Source: Acidobacteriaceae bacterium
Lineage (GTDB): Bacteria > Acidobacteriota > Terriglobia > Terriglobales > Acidobacteriaceae
Length of the DNA stretch: 10,500 bases
NCBI GenBank assembly: GCA_003135495.1
Contig: PLBX01000259.1
Coordinates: forward strand, 1 to 10,500
Direction: 5' to 3'
Positions 6,068-10,500 of this stretch are shown in pieces. Position 1 is the stretch's first letter, and the number at the start of each line of letters is the position of its first letter. A program made the translations under genes and the position numbers. The notes beneath the pieces are model-generated. The model had not been told where the DNA came from. It did no database searches and was given only the letters and a program-made list of their open reading frames with translations.

Positions 6068-7234
6068 TCAGCGTGCAAGCGCCGGCAAAGTAAGGAACTC
6101 GCGCACTCGCCCTTGCACAATCTCACCCCCGTGAGTTAACAATGTGTCGCTGACGATCGGATCGCTGAGATTCAAATTCAACTTTTGATCTTGGATGATG
6201 TAAGTCAAGAAGGCTGTAACATTGCGCGAATACATCATGCTCGCGTGATACGGAACAGTGGAGGCCAGATTGATTGGGCCGATGATAGTCACGCCGTGTT
6301 TGACGGAAGTCCGTCCCGGGTCGGTGATGTCGCAATTGCCGCCGCGTTCAGCCGCCAGATCGATAACCACCGAACCCGGCGCCATCCCCTTGACCATATC
6401 TTCCGTTACCAACACGGGCGCTTTTTTCCCCGGAATCACGGCCGTTGTAATTACCACATCGCTTTCCTGCACAGTTTTTCCGAGCAGCTCACGCTGGCGG
6501 CGATAAAAATCTTCATCCTGGGCGCGCGCGTATCCGCGAGCATCCTGAGCGTCTTTCGCTTCGATAGGAAGTTCGACAAAACGGCCGCCGAGGCTCTGCA
6601 CCTGCTCCTTCACGGCGGGCCGCACATCATACGCCGAAATAACTGCGCCCAGTCGCCGCGCGGTTGCAAGTGCCTGCAGACCCGCTACGCCAACGCCAAT
6701 TACAAGCACCCGGGCTGGAGTAACAGTTCCAGCGGCAGTGGTCAGCATAGGAAAGAAACGTGGCAGCGCGTCCGCCGCCAGCAACACCGACTTATATCCG
6801 GAGACAGTAGCCATCGAGGAGAGCGCGTCCATACTTTGGGCGCGTGTGGTGCGAGGCATTAACTCGACAGAAAATGAAGTTATGCCGGTTTGCGCTATCT
6901 GCTGCACCACCTCGGTCACACCGAAGGGACGAAGAAAGCCGACAAGAATCTGATCGCGGCGGAAAAGAGGTAGGTCTTGCTGACCCGTTTTGTCGTTAGA
7001 CCCATAACAAAGCACTTGAACGACAATGTCAGCGCCAGAAAACACTGACGCGCGCTCGGCCACAATTTTGGCGCCTTTATCAGAGTATGCGGAGTCGGGG
7101 TAACCGGCCTCAACGCCAGCGCCGGACTGTATATGAACCTCGAAACCCGCCTTGGTTAAGGTCGGGAGAACGGCTGGAACGAGGCCGACCCGTCGCTCTC
7201 CAGGATAAATTTCTTTCGGCACACCAATGATCAA
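6068..7234 (-). CDS. pntA: NAD(P) transhydrogenase subunit alpha part 1 (NAD(H)-binding)
   Basis: 388 residues, the soluble domain I that binds NAD(H) on the cytoplasmic side and exchanges hydride with domain III of PntB. It opens with the typical IGVPKEIYPGERRVGLVP. Family landmarks are RAQSMDALSSMATVSGYK (131-148), the Rossmann GVGVAG motif (180-185), YDVRP (202-206) and IDLAAERGGN (291-300). It shares this fold with alanine dehydrogenase, but the neighbours and the RAQSMD and DLAAERGGN motifs fix it as PntA. The start is a TTG at 7232-7234, preceded by AGGGA four bases upstream; a TAA 15 bases upstream in frame excludes longer forms. The protein ends after a short C-terminal extension without membrane helices, as expected for the split form. 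It is first of the pntA1-pntA2-pntB operon. Confidence 0.95.
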   Translation of the reverse strand: MIIGVPKEIYPGERRVGLVPAVLPTLTKAGFEVHIQSGAGVEAGYPDSAYSDKGAKIVAERASVFSGADIVVQVLCYGSNDKTGQQDLPLFRRDQILVGFLRPFGVTEVVQQIAQTGITSFSVELMPRTTRAQSMDALSSMATVSGYKSVLLAADALPRFFPMLTTAAGTVTPARVLVIGVGVAGLQALATARRLGAVISAYDVRPAVKEQVQSLGGRFVELPIEAKDAQDARGYARAQDEDFYRRQRELLGKTVQESDVVITTAVIPGKKAPVLVTEDMVKGMAPGSVVIDLAAERGGNCDITDPGRTSVKHGVTIIGPINLASTVPYHASMMYSRNVTAFLTYIIQDQKLNLNLSDPIVSDTLLTHGGEIVQGRVREFLTLPALAR

Positions 7235-7252
7235 GAGTCCCTGCCTGTCTTA

Positions 7253-7298
7253 GTTAAACTCTGTTAAACTCTGCGCTGAATTCTGCGCTTACTCTGCG
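7253..7298 (-). repeat. Tandem repeats upstream of the transhydrogenase operon
   Basis: GTTAAACTCT occurs twice in tandem (plus strand, 7253-7262 and 7263-7272), followed by degenerate units ending in TTCTGCG and ACTCTGCG, so a CTCTG-like core recurs about every 10-12 bases up to 7298. This is helical phasing on one face of the DNA, 19-64 bases upstream of the pntA1 start. It may be a regulator-binding array or may contain the promoter; no convincing -35/-10 pair was found. Confidence 0.5.
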
Positions 7299-7424
7299 AT
7301 TGAGACGGTTCGAACGCGCACGATGGCGTCGCAACAACCTTGCGTTTAAAGAAGTGAGGATTCTAGTTGAGCGATTGGCCGTGTGCAATTGTCTTCTCAG
7401 TAACGTTCAAAATAAATCAGGATT

Positions 7425-8087
7425 TTACACGGACAGGCGTAACCGAAGCAGATGCTCCACATCACCGTCCACTGTGATGTCGGCACAACTCCGCACGACC
7501 CAATCCGCACCGACTGCTTCCAATTGGCTGCGGATCATGGTTGTGGTGAGGGCGATCACTCTGGCGCCTGCAGCCTTTCCAGCGAGGACACCCGCCGGCG
7601 CATCTTCGACAACTACACAATCTGCTGCAGCAAAGCCCAGCCGCTCCGCCGCTTTCAGATAGGGCTCGGGATCGGGCTTGCCGATGCTTACATCGCTCGC
7701 CGTGATCATTGTTTTAGGGACTTTCAGGCCAGCGGCCCGCAAACGTACTTCAGCTAGAGCGCGGGTGCAGGAGGTCGCAATCGTCCAACGCTCTGACGGA
7801 ATGCTCTCCAGCAATTGCCGGGCGCCGGGCAGAAGGACTACACCCTCGAGGTCCTCTATTTCCATGCGCTCGACCTCGCGGTTCTCGCGGTCAATATCGG
7901 CGGCTTCGGGCAGCAGTTCGCGAATGGTAATGCGACTCGGGCGCCCGTGCGCCATGTGAACCACTTTCTGCGGATCAAATCCGTGGCTGAGTGCCCAGCG
8001 GCGCCATACTCGCTCCACCGCCGGGGTGGAGTCGATGAGAACGCCGTCCAAATCAAACAATAATGAGCTGCAGAAGATTGCGTTCAT
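7425..8087 (-). CDS. HAD-superfamily sugar-phosphate phosphatase (YfbT/HxpA-like)
   Basis: 220 residues from the ATG at 8085-8087. All four HAD motifs are present: FDLDGVLIDS (11-20; nucleophile Asp12 and acid/base Asp14), Thr105/Ser106 in IATSCT, Lys137 in GKPDPEPYL and the acidic pair Glu161-Asp162 in VVVEDAPAGV. The cap region (TPAVERVWRRWALSHGFDP, HGRPSRITIRELLP) closely resembles E. coli YfbT/HxpA, a hexitol/sugar-phosphate phosphatase, and related glycerol-3-phosphate phosphatases. A cytoplasmic Mg2+-dependent phosphatase for small phosphorylated sugars is the likely role; the exact substrate cannot be read. The frame is open to 8198, but the extra 37 residues would begin next to the tRNA terminator, so the shorter form is preferred, with AGGCG about six bases upstream. 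It lies between tRNA-Lys and pntA1 with gaps over 100 bases, so it is probably its own unit. Confidence 0.85.
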   Translation of the reverse strand: MNAIFCSSLLFDLDGVLIDSTPAVERVWRRWALSHGFDPQKVVHMAHGRPSRITIRELLPEAADIDRENREVERMEIEDLEGVVLLPGARQLLESIPSERWTIATSCTRALAEVRLRAAGLKVPKTMITASDVSIGKPDPEPYLKAAERLGFAAADCVVVEDAPAGVLAGKAAGARVIALTTTMIRSQLEAVGADWVVRSCADITVDGDVEHLLRLRLSV

Positions 8088-8159
8088 TTCGCCTATATAC
8101 ATCGCTTGTGAGATTGTCCGAGCCAAATGCGAGAGCGATGGCGCCAAGACCACAGTTCT

Positions 8160-8188
8160 AAAATAATGCGGCCCTCCAGGGAGGGCCG
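8160..8188 (-). terminator. Intrinsic terminator of tRNA-Lys
   Basis: CGGCCCTCC (8169-8177) and GGAGGGCCG (8180-8188) form a nearly perfect GC-rich stem (practical loop CAGG). On the minus strand it is followed by the T-rich tract ATTATTTTAG. It lies 18 bases past the tRNA 3' end. Confidence 0.85.
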
Positions 8189-8206
8189 TTGTGCTCAAGC
8201 ATGAAT

Positions 8207-8282
8207 TGGTGAGCGCGGCAGGAATCGAACCTGCGACCCACGCATTAAAAGTGCGTTGCTCTACCGACTGAGCTACGCGCTC
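8207..8282 (-). tRNA. tRNA-Lys (anticodon TTT)
   Basis: 76 bases on the minus strand. The acceptor stem is GAGCGCG with CGCGCTC, discriminator A, and an encoded CCA (8207-8209). The D arm is GCTCAGTCGGTAGAGC, the anticodon loop is CTTTTAA (anticodon TTT, lysine), and the T arm carries GGTTCGATTCC. All stems pair well. No integrated element is seen at its 3' end. Confidence 0.97.
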
Positions 8283-8460
8283 TCACCTTGCAATATCTTA
8301 TCAATTATTTGTTTCTATGCGCTTGTGGGTTACTGAGCGCAGGCACGATCAGTAATTTCATTTTTGCATTTTGCATATTCGCAATATTCCGCATGGCTCC
8401 GAACTTGGCCCCGATCGATAGCCTTCCTGCTTTGTTTTACCACAGACAGCTCGCTCGAGC

Positions 8461-8474
8461 CGGCAAGCTTGCCG
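8461..8474. promoter_or_regulatory. Perfect 14-bp palindrome upstream of the secreted protein gene
   Basis: CGGCAAGCTTGCCG equals its own reverse complement. It lies 50 bases before the ATG at 8525, in the region between tRNA-Lys and that gene (8283-8524), which otherwise holds only the upstream sequence of both genes and no supportable ORF. No T tract follows, so an operator for a dimeric regulator is more likely than a terminator. Confidence 0.4.
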
Positions 8475-8524
8475 AATCATTGCACAACCGATAATCTGGG
8501 CCAATCTTTTACTCCTACTCCGCA

Positions 8525-9256
8525 ATGTGGCGAATCCGATTCCAGCAGCAGCAAATTTCGTTAGTGATGCTCCTTATATTCGCCGCGTCACTCGGTTTTG
8601 CGCGGCAGAAACAGCTGCCCTCGGTGCGTTGGGATGCTGGCGCTGCGGGCTGTACATTCGAGCGCGGAGATGACGGACGCTATCGCTGGACGATGACGGG
8701 GCAAAATCTTACGGTGAGCATCCTGATGGATTCGCAGGAACTCACGAAGAGCCGCCGTCGCTTTTATCATCTTCTGGGCGCTTACGTGAGCGTGACTTAT
8801 AACGGGCAAGAGAAGTTCGAATTCCCGGCCGACGTACGCATTGACTTCGCGCGCCATCATGATGTTCTTGAGGCCTACCTGGATCCCGCGGAACTCTCCA
8901 ACAAACTGCAAAATGATGTAGACACGCTGGTATTTGAAACCGAGCGCCAGATCAAAAAAGACCCCAAGAGCTCCGAAGAAAAGACGGAACGTTTGCGAGA
9001 ATACGAAAAAGACGCAGCCGAGTTTATCGAGTTTCTCAGCACGCAAAGCCTGGAACCGGTTGAGCAAACGCTGAATCCAGGCAATCGCGAGTCGCATGGC
9101 TGGGTGTTTTTTGCCACCAGTAATAAGTGGGTCGGACCCTGGAAAGAACGCGAGGATTTTATTATCAGCGTTTGGATGAAAGACAAAATTTGGCAATTTC
9201 CCGTTTCTTTGCCGCCGAGTCCCGGCGATCTAATTCTTCGGAAGCCTGACGATTAG
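8525..9256 (+). CDS. Exported protein of unknown family
   Basis: 243 residues with a signal peptide: positive start (MWRIR), hydrophobic core ISLVMLLIFAASLGFA (11-26), cleavage probably after Ala26. The mature part has a beta-rich section (about 31-110, including RYRWTMTGQNLTVSILMDSQ) and a charged helical stretch with coiled-coil character (about 120-172: ELSNKLQNDVDTLVFETERQ, then Lys/Glu-rich). A second beta section follows (191-238, GWVFFATSNKWVGPWKERED, then VWMKDKIWQFPVSLPP). The closing FPVSLPPSPGDLILR looks like a conserved family end, but I do not recognise the family. A single cysteine (43) argues against an internal disulfide. The start has no clear ribosome site; ATG at residue 15 is possible but would leave a poor signal peptide. 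It is followed after 57 bases by the small Cys-rich gene in the same direction. Confidence 0.7.
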   Translation: MWRIRFQQQQISLVMLLIFAASLGFARQKQLPSVRWDAGAAGCTFERGDDGRYRWTMTGQNLTVSILMDSQELTKSRRRFYHLLGAYVSVTYNGQEKFEFPADVRIDFARHHDVLEAYLDPAELSNKLQNDVDTLVFETERQIKKDPKSSEEKTERLREYEKDAAEFIEFLSTQSLEPVEQTLNPGNRESHGWVFFATSNKWVGPWKEREDFIISVWMKDKIWQFPVSLPPSPGDLILRKPDD

Positions 9257-9313
9257 ACTCAGAAAAGCGGGAGAGTCAGCAGTGCCGAGAGATTGTGTTA
9301 CAGTTTCGTGCTC

Positions 9314-9487
9314 ATGGATTTTGCCCCAAAAGAAGCGCCAGAAGCGGAAAAAGCAGCAGACGTGTTTTATTGCCCCGTCTGCGCTACGCCGGTTAGCGAT
9401 CCGCTAACGTGCGGCGACTGCTCCGCCGTCATCTGCCGGCGCTGCGGCACGCCACTGGAATCTCCCGACGAACTCGGTATGGGATGA
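9314..9487 (+). CDS. Small zinc-ribbon-like protein with three CxxC pairs
   Basis: 57 residues from the ATG at 9314. An acidic N-terminus (about 18 residues) is followed by three CxxC pairs: CPVC (20/23), CGDC (33/36) and CRRC (41/44). The end is GTPLESPDELGMG. The spacing fits one zinc ribbon plus an extra pair, so it may bind one or two Zn2+. No enzyme domain is visible; such small proteins often mediate protein or nucleic-acid contacts, but the role here is unknown. Upstream in-frame GTG (9308) and TTG (9293) starts are possible; no site has a clear ribosome sequence. It lies between the exported protein (57 bases upstream) and the permease (27 bases downstream) in the same direction, so a shared transcript is likely. 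Confidence 0.7.
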   Translation: MDFAPKEAPEAEKAADVFYCPVCATPVSDPLTCGDCSAVICRRCGTPLESPDELGMG

Positions 9488-9514
9488 AAGATGAAAGACC
9501 GGGCCCACTATTAA

Positions 9515-10500
9515 ATGAGCACCGTTCCTACGGCTTCAACTGCTGAAACCGACGCGAGCCTCCAACAGCCCAAACTTGTCCGCGGACTTAGTTTGCTTGA
9601 TTCGGTCCTGCTTCTCGTAAGCGGCATCATAGGGTCGTCCATTTTTCTTACCGCCAAGGATATTGCCGGGCCTCTACCGAATCCGATTTTGTTTTTCCTG
9701 GTGTGGATTCTGGGCGGAGTAATTTCCTTGTGCGCTTGTGTGGCGTTCGCCGAACTCGGCTCCATGTTCCCCGACTCAGGGGGACAATACATTTATCTCC
9801 GCGAGGCCTACGGCGACCTGATCGCGTTTCTTTATGGATGGATGCTTTTTGCCGTCGCCAATGGAGGCACGATTGCGGCGTTGTCGGTTGCGTCAGCCGC
9901 CTACATGGGAAATATCATTCCGGCGATCTCGCAAGAGCATGTGATTTTCTCATGGGCCGGAATAATTTTTACGCGGGCGCATGCTGTAGGGTTGGCGCTT
10001 ATAGCGGTGCTCACGTATGTCAACGTCTTCGGACTGCGTTGGGGCGCTAGGCTCCAAAATATTTCTACCTGGACAAAGTTCGTGGCGATGGCATCCTTTG
10101 TGGTTTTAGGATTCGCCATCGGCAAGGGACATTGGTCAAACTTCACGGCGCATACGCCGGGTGGTTTGACCATGGGACTAAGCTCTGGACAGTTGATCTC
10201 GGCACTGGGCGTTGGATTGATCGCGGTGTTCTGGGCTTATGACGGATGGGTGTACATCACCTGGGTTGCGGGCGAAGTAAAAGAACCGCGGCGGAATGTG
10301 CCACTGGCCATGGTTTTTGGCGTGCTCACGGTGGGAGCGATTTATCTCGCCATGAACATGACTTACGTTTACGCCCTGCCACTGAGCGAAGTTGCGAAGC
10401 ACGAAACGATTGTTCATGACGCGGCGGCAATCTTGTTCTCACCGGGCGCTGCAAGCTGGCTATCGGCGATGATTGCGATTTCGTGTTTCAGCGCCGCCGC
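9515..10500 (+). CDS. APC-superfamily amino acid permease (3' end outside window)
   Basis: 328 codons are visible before the window ends; the full protein is probably about 450-480 residues. A polar 20-residue N-terminus precedes the first membrane helix, which carries the broken-helix substrate motif SGIIGSSIF (36-44). The family signature FAELGSMFPDSGGQYIYLREAYG spans 78-100; only its first part matters for recognition. Helix 6 and the loop after it, FWAYDGWVYITWVAGEVKEP (239-258), are followed by RRNVPLA, the pattern of the LAT/YhdG/SteT group of amino acid antiporters and permeases. About nine membrane segments are visible. It would move amino acids across the inner membrane; the substrate is not readable. 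The ATG follows an in-frame TAA by only one base (TAAATG overlap), with no strong ribosome site, and sits 27 bases after the Cys-rich gene. Confidence 0.92.
   Translation, partial: MSTVPTASTAETDASLQQPKLVRGLSLLDSVLLLVSGIIGSSIFLTAKDIAGPLPNPILFFLVWILGGVISLCACVAFAELGSMFPDSGGQYIYLREAYGDLIAFLYGWMLFAVANGGTIAALSVASAAYMGNIIPAISQEHVIFSWAGIIFTRAHAVGLALIAVLTYVNVFGLRWGARLQNISTWTKFVAMASFVVLGFAIGKGHWSNFTAHTPGGLTMGLSSGQLISALGVGLIAVFWAYDGWVYITWVAGEVKEPRRNVPLAMVFGVLTVGAIYLAMNMTYVYALPLSEVAKHETIVHDAAAILFSPGAASWLSAMIAISCFSAA

Noticed and set aside
8088..8198. N-terminal extension of the HAD phosphatase to 8198
   Set aside because: The extension would begin at the tRNA-Lys terminator hairpin and adds 37 residues before the catalytic FDLDG motif, which is normally close to the N-terminus; the ATG at 8085-8087 fits the family.
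8207..8282. tRNA-Lys as an attachment site for an integrated element
   Set aside because: No integrase, no repeated tRNA 3' end within the window, and ordinary genes on both sides.
8288..8494. 68-residue rightward ORF between tRNA-Lys and the exported protein
   Set aside because: No ribosome site, no recognisable family, and it overlaps the tRNA upstream region; the hydrophobic start reflects A/T-rich DNA.
1..10500. Defence system, CRISPR array, toxin-antitoxin or mobile element
   Set aside because: No nuclease, helicase, transposase, reverse transcriptase or regularly spaced repeats were seen on either strand.

Overview
The window looks like a chromosomal fragment from a soil-type bacterium, most likely an acidobacterium of the Terriglobia/Koribacter kind. 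That placement is an inference. It rests on the mix of large secreted proteins of unknown function, the small basic protein ending in an ISLAQKARWAKIR-type motif, a HLDRSEGSA-type intergenic repeat, a transhydrogenase with a split alpha subunit, and moderately high GC. No taxonomic marker is present apart from a 31-codon groEL tail.

Layout. Positions 1-2578 read leftward: a lone groEL 3' tail at the left edge, overlapped out of frame by a small ORF that runs off the window; a small exported protein with a TonB C-terminal-type domain; and a 535-residue secreted protein predicted to be a beta-propeller. At 2579-2848 a divergent intergenic region leads rightward into a NiCoT/NicO-family nickel/cobalt permease (2849-3595). 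Next comes a 218-base region rich in short repeats, then a small coiled-coil basic protein (3814-4059) with a readable promoter, an operator-like palindrome and a strong downstream hairpin. A REP-like repeat separates it from a convergent leftward block: pntB, pntA2 and pntA1 (4269-7234), a HAD sugar-phosphate phosphatase (7425-8087), and tRNA-Lys(TTT) with its own terminator (8160-8282). From 8525 onward genes read rightward: a secreted protein of unknown family, a small protein with three CxxC pairs, and an APC-superfamily amino acid permease cut by the right edge.

How the genes work together. The clear functional unit is the three-gene proton-translocating transhydrogenase, where proton re-entry drives hydride transfer from NADH to NADP+ to make NADPH. 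The permease, nickel transporter and phosphatase are ordinary housekeeping or transport genes that need not be linked in function. I found no defence system, CRISPR array, transposase, phage gene or biosynthetic cluster. The more unusual signals are the orphan groEL tail fused out of frame to another ORF, the small repeats and hairpins placed at start codons and promoters, and several uncharacterised exported or small proteins.
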